DNA of 64,000 bases from Bradyrhizobium sp. MOS002 (GCF_003020115.1 NZ_PYFX01000011.1:62001-126000); one strand, 5' to 3'. Numbered from the stretch's first letter, positions 49,092-58,471 are shown. Notes: generated from the letters alone by a model not told the origin. Program-made: numbers and translations.

Positions 49092-49188
49092 TGGTTCAGG
49101 GTCTCGGCAAGTTTTTGGATCGGTTCAAGATCATGAAACCGAAATAAAGGATTCGGGCCAGTAGGGTCCAACCGGGAATATTATCTAT

Positions 49189-49211
49189 ATTGACCGAACC
49201 GTTCGGTCAAT
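49189..49211. promoter_or_regulatory. TetR operator overlapping divergent promoters
   Basis: ATTGACCGAAC-C-GTTCGGTCAAT, a perfect 11-bp inverted repeat. TTGACC on the plus strand (49190-49195) is 16 bp from GATATT; TTGACC on the minus strand is 17 bp from TAGATA. One palindrome thus covers both -35 boxes. Confidence 0.85.
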
Positions 49212-49287
49212 GATATTTGGGATAGGCGAGAGGGACCCGGCCGCAGGGCGGCCGTCCCCCAATCGCGCTTTTTTTGGGGAGGCCTTC

Positions 49288-50607
49288 ATGGCCGTATTGA
49301 GAGACCAGACTGCGCGCGTCCTTCGCCCGGACGCCGTGGAGACGCCGGCGCCCGCCGGTGGTGACGCCGCCACCGAGACGTCTGTAGCTCTCGCCGAGCA
49401 GTTGCGCTCTCATGTGGCCGAGGAAACCAAGCGCCGCCCCAGCGAGGCGCCGGAGACGCCCGTGACCGACAAGCCGGCCGCAGCCCCAGACGCGCCCGCC
49501 GCCGCCGGCGCGCCGAAGTCCGGCAAGCGCAAATTCGTGATGATGGGAGTAGGGCTGGTGCTGGCGCTCGCGGCCGCGAGCTATGCCGGCTATTACACGC
49601 TGGTCGGCCGCTTCTATGTCGCGACCGACGACGCCTATGTCCGCGCCAACAACACCATGCTGGGCGCGCGCGTTGCCGGCCACGTCTCCTCGATCCTCGC
49701 CGGCGACAACACGACGGTGCGCGCCGGCGACATCGTCTTCCGCATCGACGACGGCGACTACAAGATCGCGGTCGACGCCGCCGCGACCAGGATCGCGACC
49801 CAGCAGGCCACCATCGATCGCATCGGCCGCCAGGTCGCGGCGCTCGACAGCCAGGTCGCACAGGCCAAGGCGCAGCTCGTCTCCGCCGAAGCCGGCCTCA
49901 AGCGCGCCGACCTTGATTATGAGCGCCAGCAAGCGCTGAGCAACAAGGGGTTTGCCTCGCGCGCCACCTTCGAGAGCTCCGAAGCCGGACGCGACCAAGG
50001 CGCTGCCGCGGTCAAGGCTGCGCAGGCCGCCTACGATGTCGCGCTCAGCAATGTCGACGTCGCCAAGGCGCAGCAGGCCGAAGCGCAGGCGCAGCTCGCC
50101 GAGCTCAAGACCACGCTCGCCAAGGCCGAGCGCGATCTCGCCTTCACCGCGGTGCGCGCGCCGGTCGACGGCACGTTCTCGAACCGCCTCGTCAGTGCCG
50201 GCGACTTCGTCGCGGTGGGTCAGCGGCTCGGCAACGTCGTGCCGCTCGACAACGTCTATATCGACGCCAATTTCAAGGAGACCCAGCTCAAGCGCATCCG
50301 CCCCGGCCAGCCGGTGACGATCAAGGTCGACGCCTACGGCATGCGCAAGTTCTCCGGCGTCGTCGACAGCATCGCGGCGGGCTCGGGCTCGGTGTTCACG
50401 CTGCTGCCACCCGACAACGCCACCGGCAACTTCACAAAGATCGTGCAGCGCGTGCCGGTCCGCATCCGCGTGCCGAAGTCGGTCGCGAAGCAAAACCTGC
50501 TTCGCGCCGGCATGTCGGTCACTGCGACGGTCGACACCAACAAGGGCGCGGCCGACGCCGACAGCGAGGTCGATCTCGACGACGCCACCATGATCCATCC
50601 GCAGTAG
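49288..50607 (+). CDS. HlyD/EmrA-family membrane fusion protein
   Basis: A 439-residue periplasmic adaptor anchored by one helix (FVMMGVGLVLALAAASYAGYY, about 87-107). Order: acidic N-terminal tail, TM, barrel-sandwich half (VATDDAYVRANNTMLGARVAG), coiled-coil hairpin (about 160-270: QVAALDSQVAQAKAQL, KAAQAAYDVALSNVDVAKA), then AVRAPVDGTFSNRLVSAGDFV and IDANFKETQLKRIRPGQ. It links the MFS pump to an outer-membrane channel. ATG 49288 follows GGGGAGG; an ATG at 49210 inside the operator region is in frame but less likely. Confidence 0.93.
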   Translation: MAVLRDQTARVLRPDAVETPAPAGGDAATETSVALAEQLRSHVAEETKRRPSEAPETPVTDKPAAAPDAPAAAGAPKSGKRKFVMMGVGLVLALAAASYAGYYTLVGRFYVATDDAYVRANNTMLGARVAGHVSSILAGDNTTVRAGDIVFRIDDGDYKIAVDAAATRIATQQATIDRIGRQVAALDSQVAQAKAQLVSAEAGLKRADLDYERQQALSNKGFASRATFESSEAGRDQGAAAVKAAQAAYDVALSNVDVAKAQQAEAQAQLAELKTTLAKAERDLAFTAVRAPVDGTFSNRLVSAGDFVAVGQRLGNVVPLDNVYIDANFKETQLKRIRPGQPVTIKVDAYGMRKFSGVVDSIAAGSGSVFTLLPPDNATGNFTKIVQRVPVRIRVPKSVAKQNLLRAGMSVTATVDTNKGAADADSEVDLDDATMIHPQ

Positions 50608-50631
50608 CGCGCTAGCGCCGCGAGGTCAGAC

Positions 50632-52218
50632 ATGGCGAACGCCACGACCGCTTCACCTGCCATGATGGCGGACCCCGCTTCGGAGCGCATCGCGCCGAAG
50701 CGGATGTTCGCTTTCATCATCATGGTGTTCGGGATGTTCATGTCGATCCTGGACATCCAGATCGTCTCGGCGTCCCTGAGTGAAATCCAAGCCGGCCTGT
50801 CCGCAAGCTCCAGTGAAGTCTCCTGGGTCCAGACCGCCTATCTGATCGCCGAAGTGATCGCGATCCCGCTGTCGGGATTTCTGTCGCGCGCCTTCGGCAC
50901 GCGGCTGTTGTTCGCAATCTCGGCGGCGGGCTTCACAGTCTCGAGCCTGCTCTGCGGCTTCGCCACCACCATCGAGGAGATGATCCTCTGGCGCGCGCTG
51001 CAAGGGTTTCTCGGCGCTGGCATGATCCCGACGGTGTTCGCCTCGGCTTACACGGTTTTCCCGCGCACCAAATTCCACATCGTCGGTCCCATCATCGGGC
51101 TCGTCGCGACGCTCGCCCCGACCATCGGCCCGACCGTCGGCGGCTACATCACCGACCTGATGTCCTGGAACTGGCTGTTCTTCATCAACATCGTGCCCGG
51201 CATCGGGATCACCATCGGCGTGCTGGCGCTGGTCGATTTCGACGAGCCCCATTTCGAATTGCTCGATCGTTTCGACTGGTGGGGGCTGCTGTTCATGGCC
51301 GGCTTCCTTGGCACGCTGGAATATGTGCTGGAGGAAGGCCCGCAATATGAATGGATGCAGGACCCCTCAGTCGCGATCTGCGCATGGATCTGCGGCATCT
51401 CGGCGATTGCCTTCTTCTGGCGCGTCTTCACGGCGGCCGAGCCGATCGTCAACCTACGCACCTTTTCCAACCGCAATTTCGCGATCGGCTGCGTTCTTCA
51501 GTTCTGCATCGGCATCGGCCTCTACGGCCTGACCTACATCTATCCGCGCTATCTCGCCGAAGTGCGCGGCTATAGCGCGCTGATGATCGGCGAGACCATG
51601 TTCGTCTCGGGCATCACCATGTTCCTGGTCGCGCCGCTGGTCGGCCGCCTCATGGCGAAGTGCGACATGCGGTACATGATCGCGTTCGGGCTCATCGTGT
51701 TCGCGCTCGGCTCCTACCAGATGACCTGGATCACGCGCGACTACGATTTCTACGAGCTGTTGATTCCGCAGATCCTGCGCGGCATCGGCATGATGTTCGC
51801 GATGGTGCCGACCAACAACATCGCGCTCGGCACGCTCGCGCCCGACCGGGTGAAGAACGCCTCGGGCCTTTTCAACCTGATGCGCAATCTCGGCGGCGCG
51901 GTGGGTCTCGCCGTCATCAACACGGTGCTCAACGACCGTACCGACCTGCACATCACGCGCCTGCAGGAGCGCGTGACCTGGGGCAACGCGACCGCGACCG
52001 AGACCCTGACCATGTTCATGCAGAAGTTCCAGGGGCTCGGCGATTCCACGCTGATGGCGATGAAGCAGCTCAGCCAACTCGTGCATCGCCAGGCCGTGGT
52101 GATGAGCTTCGGCGATGCTTTCTTCATCCTGACGCTGTTCTATCTCGGCCTCACCCTGCTCGTCACACTGTTGAAGAGGCCGGCCTCGCCGTTCGGCGCG
52201 AGCAGCGACGCGCACTAA
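50632..52218 (+). CDS. DHA2-family MFS multidrug efflux pump (EmrB-like)
   Basis: A 528-residue proton-driven exporter of the 14-helix DHA2 type. Motif A region GFLSRAFGTRLLF near 85, motif C GLVATLAPTIGPTVGGYI near 165, and FFINIVPGIGITIG at helix 6. It follows the adaptor gene by 24 bp, so EmrA-EmrB-type assembly is expected; an outer-membrane TolC-like gene is not present here. Regulated by the TetR protein. Substrates likely hydrophobic drugs or plant compounds, which is inference. Confidence 0.94.
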   Translation: MANATTASPAMMADPASERIAPKRMFAFIIMVFGMFMSILDIQIVSASLSEIQAGLSASSSEVSWVQTAYLIAEVIAIPLSGFLSRAFGTRLLFAISAAGFTVSSLLCGFATTIEEMILWRALQGFLGAGMIPTVFASAYTVFPRTKFHIVGPIIGLVATLAPTIGPTVGGYITDLMSWNWLFFINIVPGIGITIGVLALVDFDEPHFELLDRFDWWGLLFMAGFLGTLEYVLEEGPQYEWMQDPSVAICAWICGISAIAFFWRVFTAAEPIVNLRTFSNRNFAIGCVLQFCIGIGLYGLTYIYPRYLAEVRGYSALMIGETMFVSGITMFLVAPLVGRLMAKCDMRYMIAFGLIVFALGSYQMTWITRDYDFYELLIPQILRGIGMMFAMVPTNNIALGTLAPDRVKNASGLFNLMRNLGGAVGLAVINTVLNDRTDLHITRLQERVTWGNATATETLTMFMQKFQGLGDSTLMAMKQLSQLVHRQAVVMSFGDAFFILTLFYLGLTLLVTLLKRPASPFGASSDAH

Positions 52219-52328
52219 GCCAGCCGCTCATTCGGTGTCATCGCCAGGTCAAGCCGGGGCATGACGGCGGAGTGCGCGGTGAGGCGCACCAAATTGCAAC
52301 ACTCGTGCGTGATCTCGCGCGAGCCCCG

Positions 52329-52356
52329 TTGCAAATCACCAATGACACATCTATAA
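52329..52356 (+). promoter_or_regulatory. sigma-70-type promoter
   Basis: TTGCAA (52329-52334), 16-bp spacer, CTATAA (52351-52356), about 35 bp upstream of a small frame with a strong ribosome site. Confidence 0.6.
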
Positions 52357-52391
52357 AGCGCACCTCATTCCATCGAACCGGGAGGATTTGC

Positions 52392-52466
52392 ATGATTTCG
52401 TCGCATTCGCAGATCGCACGCCCGCGCTCGATGATGTTCTGGCTCGGTATGTGCTCGGCCTCCTAG
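52392..52466 (+). CDS. candidate 24-residue peptide upstream of the ABC exporter
   Basis: A 75-base frame encoding a peptide that starts MISSHSQIARPRS and ends FWLGMCSAS, preceded by GGGAGGATTTGC, the best ribosome site of the region, and by a good promoter at 52329-52356. It ends 150 bp before the ABC exporter gene. It may be a leader peptide or a stand-alone small protein; its short hydrophobic end (MMFWLGMC) could touch the membrane. No homologue is known to me. Confidence 0.5.
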   Translation: MISSHSQIARPRSMMFWLGMCSAS

Positions 52467-52616
52467 AGGCCTCTTCCGCCAGCTTCGATTGGGTTTCCAG
52501 TCCCGATCGCTCCGCTCTCCAAGTCAAACAGCTTTAAGTGACGCCGTCTCGGCCCTCGCGGCCGGCCTGCGTCCATCAATGGAGCCGGCCCGCGTCATAA
52601 GCGGCCGGATGATGCC

Positions 52617-54416
52617 ATGACCGCTCTGTCAAAAAGGCCCGCGGCGATACGCGTGGTGTTGCCCTTCGTGTTCCGGCACTGGCTGAAGCAGCCGGGGCGT
52701 ACCCTCATCGTCGCCGGCGGCTTGCTGGGCGCGACCATCGCCGACCTGTTCATGCCGGTATTCTCCGGACATCTGGTCGACGCCCTGACGCGCGGCCCAT
52801 CCGATCCCGCCGCGCGTCACGCGGCGCTGATGGCACTGGGCGGCATCGTGGCGCTGGGCGCAGCCTCCATGGTGCTGCGGCTGACGGGCCTCCAGGCCAT
52901 CGTGCCTTTCTCGCTGAAGATCATGTCCGAGGTCGCGCAGGAAGCCTTCATGCGCGTGCAACGGTTCTCGACCGACTGGCACGCCAACTCCTTCGCGGGG
53001 TCCACGGTGCGCAAGGTCACCCGCGGCATGTGGGCGCTCGACCTGTTGAACGACACCATCCTGATGGCGCTGGCGCCGTCGCTGCTGGTGCTGATCGGTT
53101 CGATGATCCTGCTCGGCATGCACTGGGCCCCGCTCGGCGGGGTGATCGCGCTCGGCGCGCTGCTCTATGTCACCATGACGGTGCTGTTCTCGACGCGCTA
53201 CATCGCGCCGGCCGCGCGAATCTCCAATGCCTGGGACACCAAGGTCGGCGGCACGCTGGCGGATGCGCTGACCTGCAACGCCGTGGTGAAGTCCTTCGGC
53301 GCGGAAGCGCGCGAGGATGCGCGGCTTGCCCGTGTCATCAACCGCTGGCGCGTGCGCGTGCGGCGGACCTGGCTGCGCTACAACTACACCAATCTGGCGC
53401 AGCTCTCGGTGCTGCTGGCCTTGCGCGGCTCCGTGATCGGCGGCGCCGTGCTGCTGTGGATGTCGGGGCGGGCCTCGCCCGGCGACGTCACCTATGTGCT
53501 GACCAGCTACTACGTCATCCATGCCTATTTGCGCGACGTCGGAATGCACATCAACAACCTCCAGCGCTCGGTCAACGACATGGAGGAGCTGGTGGCGATT
53601 CATGGCGAGCCGATCGGGATTGCGGATGCGACGGACGCGCGGCCGATCGCGATCGAGCGCGGCGAGCTCGTGTTCGACGACGTCACGTTCCATTATGGCG
53701 GCCATCACGCGCCGCTCTATGACGGTCTGTCGGTCACGATCCGCGCCGGCGAACGCGTCGGGCTCGTCGGCCGCTCCGGCTCCGGCAAGACCACCTTCGT
53801 CAAGCTGGTGCAGCGGCTTTACGACGTCACCGGCGGCCGCGTTCTGATCGATGGGCAAGACATCGCCAAGGCTACGCAGCATTCGCTGCGCAGCCAGATC
53901 GCGATCGTGCAGCAGGACCCGATCCTGTTCCACCGCTCGCTCGCCGAGAACATCGCCTATGGCCGGCCCGGCGCCAGCCTGGAGGCGATCGAGCAGGCGG
54001 CACGGCTGGCCAATGCGCACGACTTCATCGTGCGACTGCCCAAGGGCTACGGCACGCTGGTCGGCGAGCGCGGCGTCAAGCTCTCCGGCGGCGAGCGGCA
54101 GCGCGTGGCGCTGGCGCGCGCCTTCCTCGCCGATGCGCCGGTGCTGATCCTGGACGAAGCGACCTCGAGCCTCGATTCGGAATCCGAGGCGCTGATCCAG
54201 CAGGCGATGGAGCGGCTGATGAGAGGCCGTACCTCGATCGTGATCGCGCACCGGCTGTCGACGGTGAAGAGCCTCGATCGCATCCTGGTGTTCGACCGCG
54301 GCGAGATCGTCGAGCAAGGCACGCATGCCAAGCTCGCGGCGAAGCCCGGCGGCATCTATCGCGGGCTGTTCGAGCGCCAGGTGGTGGAGCTCGGACAGAT
54401 CGCAGCAGCGGAGTGA
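52617..54416 (+). CDS. ABC exporter, fused permease and ATPase
   Basis: A 599-residue half-transporter that probably acts as a homodimer. Six helices in residues 1-330 (TLIVAGGLLGATIADLFM, LYVTMTVLFSTRYIAPA), then the ATPase: Walker A GRSGSGKTT near 385, signature LSGGERQRVALARA near 488, Walker B VLILDEATSSLDSE near 510 and H-loop IVIAHRLSTVK. Type IV (MsbA/HlyB-like) fold; exports lipids, peptides or drugs. It is followed by a MATE pump 79 bp downstream. Start ATG 52617 follows GGATGATGCC. Confidence 0.93.
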   Translation: MTALSKRPAAIRVVLPFVFRHWLKQPGRTLIVAGGLLGATIADLFMPVFSGHLVDALTRGPSDPAARHAALMALGGIVALGAASMVLRLTGLQAIVPFSLKIMSEVAQEAFMRVQRFSTDWHANSFAGSTVRKVTRGMWALDLLNDTILMALAPSLLVLIGSMILLGMHWAPLGGVIALGALLYVTMTVLFSTRYIAPAARISNAWDTKVGGTLADALTCNAVVKSFGAEAREDARLARVINRWRVRVRRTWLRYNYTNLAQLSVLLALRGSVIGGAVLLWMSGRASPGDVTYVLTSYYVIHAYLRDVGMHINNLQRSVNDMEELVAIHGEPIGIADATDARPIAIERGELVFDDVTFHYGGHHAPLYDGLSVTIRAGERVGLVGRSGSGKTTFVKLVQRLYDVTGGRVLIDGQDIAKATQHSLRSQIAIVQQDPILFHRSLAENIAYGRPGASLEAIEQAARLANAHDFIVRLPKGYGTLVGERGVKLSGGERQRVALARAFLADAPVLILDEATSSLDSESEALIQQAMERLMRGRTSIVIAHRLSTVKSLDRILVFDRGEIVEQGTHAKLAAKPGGIYRGLFERQVVELGQIAAAE

Positions 54417-54452
54417 GTGGCGCGCGGCCGGCGGAGCAATGTCGGCCGCGTC

Positions 54453-54489
54453 GTCAAGGAAATCCGTCAAGGAAATCGGTCAAGGATGG
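54453..54489 (+). repeat. three 13-bp direct repeats before the MATE gene
   Basis: GTCAAGGAAATCC, GTCAAGGAAATCG, GTCAAGGATGGAA in tandem, ending seven bases ahead of the start codon. Each carries AAGGA, a ribosome-site-like core. Confidence 0.85.
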
Positions 54490-54495
54490 AATGAC

Positions 54496-55902
54496 ATGAA
54501 AGACCTGACCAACGGCTCCATCGCGAAGCACATTCTGGCAATGGCGCCGCCGATCATGGTCGGCATGGTCACGATCATGCTTTGCCAGCTGATCGACCTC
54601 TACTTCGTGTCGGGCCTGGGTGATGCGGCGGTCGCGGGTGTTGCCGCGGCCGGCAACGCCGGCTTCCTCGTCAACGGGCTGATGCAGGTGCTCGGTGTCG
54701 GCACCGTGGCGCTGATCGCGCATGCCGTGGGACGCAAGGACAGGGCGGATGCGAACCTGATTTTCAATCAGGCGATAATGCTGTCGGTGCTGTTCGGACT
54801 GTTGACTCTCGTTGCGGGTGCCGCGTTATCGCGCGCCTACATGCATGCGATTGCTGCGGACCAAGCCACGATCGAGGCGGGGACCACTTACCTGCTGTGG
54901 TTCATGCCGGCGCTCGCGCTGCAGTTCGCGACCCAGGTGATGGGATCGGCGCTTCGCGCCACCGGTATCGTTCGACCCGTCATGCTGGTGCAGACGCTTG
55001 CCGTGACCATCAATATCGCCCTGGCGCCGGTTCTGATCACGGGCTGGGGCACCGGCCATGCACTAGGGGTGGCCGGTGCGGGTCTGGCGAGCTCGATCGC
55101 GGTCGCCATCGGCGCGCTGATGCTGCTGACCTATTTCCGCAAGGTCGAGCGCTACGTCGCTTTCAACGCAGCGCAGTGGCGGCCGCAGCCGCGCCATCTG
55201 AGGCGCATCCTCAATGTCGGCCTGCCGGCCGGCGGCGAGTTCGCGATGATGTTCATCTTCATGGCGGTGGTCTATTACGTGCTGCGCGATTTCGGCGCGG
55301 CGGCGCAGGCCGGCTTTGGCATCGGGCAGCGCGTGCTCGGCCTGATCAACATGCCTGCGCTTGCCGTCGGGCTGGCGGCCGGGCCGATCGCGGGCCAGAA
55401 CGTCGGCGCTGCCAACGCCGCGCGCGTGCGGGAAACGTTCGTCAAGGCCGCTTTGATCGTCACGACCGTGATGGCCGGCTTCATGATCCTGGCGCAGGTG
55501 AAGCCGGAGCTGCTGCTCGGCGGTTTCTCTAACGACCGCGAGACCATGGAGATCGCCTATCTGTTCCTGCGGATCATCTCGCTCAACATGGTCGCGCAGG
55601 GACTGATCTTCACCTGCTCGAGCATGTTTCAGGCCCTCGGCAATACCAAGCCGGTGCTTTTGACCTCGGCGTCGCGCGTGTTCACCTACTCCCTGCCGGC
55701 GATCTGGCTCTCGACGCGGCCGGGCTTCCGGATAGAGTACGTCTGGTACTTGTCGATCGCGGCGACGATGCTGCAGGCGGCGCTGAGCTTGTGGCTGCTA
55801 CGGCGTGAATTCAGGAAGCGCCTGGTGGTGCTTCGGCACGAGAAGACTCCAGAACAGGCTGCGCCCGAGCCCGTGGCGTCTCCCGCACGCGCGCCCGCGT
55901 AG
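54496..55902 (+). CDS. MATE family efflux transporter
   Basis: A 468-residue 12-helix exporter of the MATE family, driven by sodium or protons. The two MATE halves are apparent: MAPPIMVGMVTIMLCQLIDLYFVSGLGDAAVAGVAAAG at the N-terminus (split motif, helix 1-2) and GLPAGGEFAMMFIFMAVVYYVL in the second half, with GFGIGQRVLGLINMPALAVG and AAGPIAGQNVGAANAARVRE. ATG 54496 follows AAGGATGGAATGAC. The C-terminal 30 residues are Pro/Ala-rich. Likely co-expressed with the ABC exporter upstream. Confidence 0.93.
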   Translation: MKDLTNGSIAKHILAMAPPIMVGMVTIMLCQLIDLYFVSGLGDAAVAGVAAAGNAGFLVNGLMQVLGVGTVALIAHAVGRKDRADANLIFNQAIMLSVLFGLLTLVAGAALSRAYMHAIAADQATIEAGTTYLLWFMPALALQFATQVMGSALRATGIVRPVMLVQTLAVTINIALAPVLITGWGTGHALGVAGAGLASSIAVAIGALMLLTYFRKVERYVAFNAAQWRPQPRHLRRILNVGLPAGGEFAMMFIFMAVVYYVLRDFGAAAQAGFGIGQRVLGLINMPALAVGLAAGPIAGQNVGAANAARVRETFVKAALIVTTVMAGFMILAQVKPELLLGGFSNDRETMEIAYLFLRIISLNMVAQGLIFTCSSMFQALGNTKPVLLTSASRVFTYSLPAIWLSTRPGFRIEYVWYLSIAATMLQAALSLWLLRREFRKRLVVLRHEKTPEQAAPEPVASPARAPA

Positions 55903-55974
55903 CGATCGCTTGTCCCCGCCCCACGGCTCCGGCTAATTTGCGGCGCCGTGGGGATGGCGGCTGCAAGGGGCCAA

Positions 55975-57243
55975 ATGACCGGGGTGTTGAACGAGCAGCG
56001 GCCCAATTCCTGGCTCTCCGCGATCTGGGCGGCACGCTATCGCACGCCAGCCCGCTTCGTCGCGCTAATCGCGTTGCTGCTGCCGTGGACCACGACCGGG
56101 CTCACCTTTGCGCTCATCCCCTGGCTGATCGCGTTCGCGTTCGTCGACCTCCGCGAATTTCCGCGTTCGCTGCTTCGGCCGATCTGCCTGCTGCCGATTG
56201 CGCTGGTCGCACTCGCCGTCATCGGCACGCTCTGGTCGGATGCACCATGGCCGGACCGAATCCATGCGATCGGCCCGGCGGCGAAGCTGCTGGTGATTCC
56301 GCTTCTGATCTACCAGTTCGAGCGCTGGCCCTTTGGCGGCTGGGTGTTTTCCGCGTTCCTGGTGTCCTGCACGGCGCTGATGCTCTATTCCTTCGCCGTC
56401 GCCGTCGATCCCGCACTGTCGCTGAAACTCTATCTGTCGCGTGGGCCTTACAAGGTCGAAAGTGGGATCGCGGTGCGCAACTATATCGACCAGAGCCAGG
56501 AGTTCGCGCTCTGTGCGATCGCGCTGGCCTACCCGATCGTGTCGCTGCTGCGACAAGGCCGTTACCGCATCGCGGCGCTGTTCGTGGCGCTCGCGATCGG
56601 ATTCCTCGCCAGCATGATGTTCGTCGTGGTCTCGCGCACGGCGCTGGTGACGCTGCCGATCCTGATCGCGGTCTTCGCGCTCTTGCATCTGCGCCGCCGC
56701 ACCGCGCTGCTCGCCGCAGGCGCGATGGGGATGTTGGCCGTGCTGCTGTGGACCGTCTCGCCGCATCTGCGCGCGACTGTCGCCAAATTCAGCGGAGACT
56801 ACGACGTCAGCATCGTCGGCAACGACGTCAGCGGCATGGGGTCCCGACTGGAGTTCTGGCGCAAATCGCTGGCGTTCACCGCGGACGCGCCGCTGCTTGG
56901 TCACGGCACCGGCGCGATTCGCGGGCTGTTCGCGCGCGCGGCCGCCGGCGAGAGCGGGGTTCGGGCGGAAATCGTCGGCGATCCCCACAACCAGACGCTC
57001 AATGTCGCCGTGCAGTGGGGGGCGTTGGGCGTCCTGGTCCTCTACGCGCTCTGGTTCGCGCATCTCTCGCTGTTTCGCGGCGAGGGGCTGGCCTGCTGGG
57101 TCGGCCTCCTGGTCGTGGTGCAGAACATGCTGTCCTCGCTGCTCAACTCGCATCTGTTCGATTTCGCCGAGGGCTGGATCTACGTGCTTGGTGTCGGCGT
57201 TGCCGGCGGCGTGGCGCGCGCCGCGAAGACAATACGGAGTTAG
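55975..57243 (+). CDS. O-antigen ligase-like membrane protein
   Basis: A 422-residue protein with about 11 helices. The long periplasmic loop before the last helices (LEFWRKSLAFTADAPLLGHGTGAIRGLF, then DPHNQTLNVAVQWGALG) is the Wzy_C/O-antigen-ligase signature with the HNQ block. Such enzymes transfer O-antigen to lipid A core or polymerise polysaccharides. ATG 55975 follows AAGGGG; upstream GTG/ATG starts lack a ribosome site. Its stop overlaps that of the convergent TSUP gene. Confidence 0.85.
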   Translation: MTGVLNEQRPNSWLSAIWAARYRTPARFVALIALLLPWTTTGLTFALIPWLIAFAFVDLREFPRSLLRPICLLPIALVALAVIGTLWSDAPWPDRIHAIGPAAKLLVIPLLIYQFERWPFGGWVFSAFLVSCTALMLYSFAVAVDPALSLKLYLSRGPYKVESGIAVRNYIDQSQEFALCAIALAYPIVSLLRQGRYRIAALFVALAIGFLASMMFVVVSRTALVTLPILIAVFALLHLRRRTALLAAGAMGMLAVLLWTVSPHLRATVAKFSGDYDVSIVGNDVSGMGSRLEFWRKSLAFTADAPLLGHGTGAIRGLFARAAAGESGVRAEIVGDPHNQTLNVAVQWGALGVLVLYALWFAHLSLFRGEGLACWVGLLVVVQNMLSSLLNSHLFDFAEGWIYVLGVGVAGGVARAAKTIRS

Positions 57244-57977
57244 TGCGTGCCCAAGCTGTTCCAGACGAGGCCGAGGCCCGACAGGAACAAGAGACCGAGC
57301 ACGACATCGCCAAAATGCTTGTCGCTCAGCGCGTGATAGACGCGCGCGCCGGCCCATGCGCCGATCAGCGTGCCCGGAAATGCGATCACGGCGAGCCAGA
57401 CGACCTTGAACGCGACGAGGCCCGACGCCGTCTGCAACACCAAAGCGGCGGCGAGCACGGTGAAATTGAAGAGCTGGAAGATGCCGCGCCGCTCGTGCTT
57501 GTTCCAGCCGCGGATGTTCGCCCACAGGATCGGCAGCGGCCCCGACAGTCCGGCAAGGCCGCCAAGAATGCCGCCGGCAAAGCCGATCGCGCCATCGGCA
57601 ATGCGGCCGCCGAAGCTGATGGCGAGCGGCTTCTTGTTGAGATACAGCGCGCTCGAAAAGATCAGCAGAAGCACGCCGACGCTCAGCTTGAACACTTTTG
57701 GATCGGCGGAGGCGACCAGCATGGTGCCCAGCGGCACGCCGATCAGTCCTCCAATCAGGAACGGCCAGACCAGCGAGAGATCGAAACTCTTCCACATCGA
57801 CGGCAGTGTCGAGGTCTGCGCGACCACCGAGCAGATCAGCACCAGGGGCACCGCGAGCGAGGGCGGCAGCACGTAGAGCCAGATGCCGAGTGCCATCAGC
57901 GCCGTGCCGAATCCGGCAAGGCCCGAGACGAAGCCTCCGGCCAGTGCGCCGAGCAGCAGCAGCGCGTAGGTGAGCAT
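57240..57977 (-). CDS. TSUP/TauE-SafE family permease
   Basis: A 245-residue inner-membrane protein with eight helices and the duplicated TauE/SafE pattern: GGFVSGLAGFGTALMALGIW near 14-33 and GAIGFAGGILGGLAGLSGPLPILW near 133-156. The family exports sulfite, sulfoacetate or related anions. ATG 57977 is preferred because it directly starts helix 1; an upstream in-frame ATG at 58142 would add an atypical soluble tail. Its gene shares four bases with the end of the ligase-like gene. Confidence 0.88.
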   Translation of the reverse strand: MLTYALLLLGALAGGFVSGLAGFGTALMALGIWLYVLPPSLAVPLVLICSVVAQTSTLPSMWKSFDLSLVWPFLIGGLIGVPLGTMLVASADPKVFKLSVGVLLLIFSSALYLNKKPLAISFGGRIADGAIGFAGGILGGLAGLSGPLPILWANIRGWNKHERRGIFQLFNFTVLAAALVLQTASGLVAFKVVWLAVIAFPGTLIGAWAGARVYHALSDKHFGDVVLGLLFLSGLGLVWNSLGTH

Positions 57978-58213
57978 TTCCAACAGATTGTCCCTGTCGC
58001 AAGGGCGATCCCGAACTGTTGATCGCCATCGCTCGCATAGCACAGCTGCGGCCGTGCCGGTCAATTTCAAAACCGCACGCAAGCGTGATCCCCGGCGGCG
58101 GGCGTTCGCGAAAGACAGGGCTACATGATGCTCGTACTTCAACGTGGGGGCCCGCTCGACGCCATCATGCGGTTCGATCGGCCAGTCTCCCGAATGAGCA
58201 TATGGAGAGGACG

Positions 58214-58471
58214 ATGACCCGCACGAAGATTGCCGTCGCGGCTGCGCTAGTGTCGGCGGCGACCTTGATGCCGACCATGGCGCAGGCCCAGTTTTCCGAG
58301 CCTGCGGCCTATCAGGCTGCCCATCCGGACCGCGACGTTCTGAATGGTGGCCAGCTCACGCCCGCCGCGCGCGGGGCTCTCGGCCAGCCGCGCGATGCCT
58401 ACGCATCGCAGACTTATCCAACGGCTGTTGCGCCAGTCGTGCGCTCGCGGCATCGTCGTCAGCATCAATAG
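58214..58471 (+). CDS. small exported protein of unknown function
   Basis: An 85-residue protein. Signal peptide 1-25 (MPTMAQA). The mature 60 residues (AYQAAHPDRDVLNGGQLTPA, ending RSRHRRQHQ) are polar, with His/Arg at the C-terminus and no cysteine. GGAGAGGACG precedes the ATG. The frame ends just before a palindromic repeat that separates it from the convergent MocR gene. No family recognised. Confidence 0.72.
   Translation: MTRTKIAVAAALVSAATLMPTMAQAQFSEPAAYQAAHPDRDVLNGGQLTPAARGALGQPRDAYASQTYPTAVAPVVRSRHRRQHQ

Noticed and set aside
49210..49287. Upstream ATG at 49210 as start of the membrane fusion protein
   Set aside because: It overlaps the operator and lacks a ribosome site, whereas GGGGAGG precedes the ATG at 49288.
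52629..54470. 613-codon minus-strand frame
   Set aside because: Antisense to the ABC exporter with its clear Walker motifs.
55938..58038. Frames of about 650-690 codons on both strands
   Set aside because: Out-of-frame shadows of the ligase-like and TSUP genes; they read as Arg/Ala-rich text without domains.
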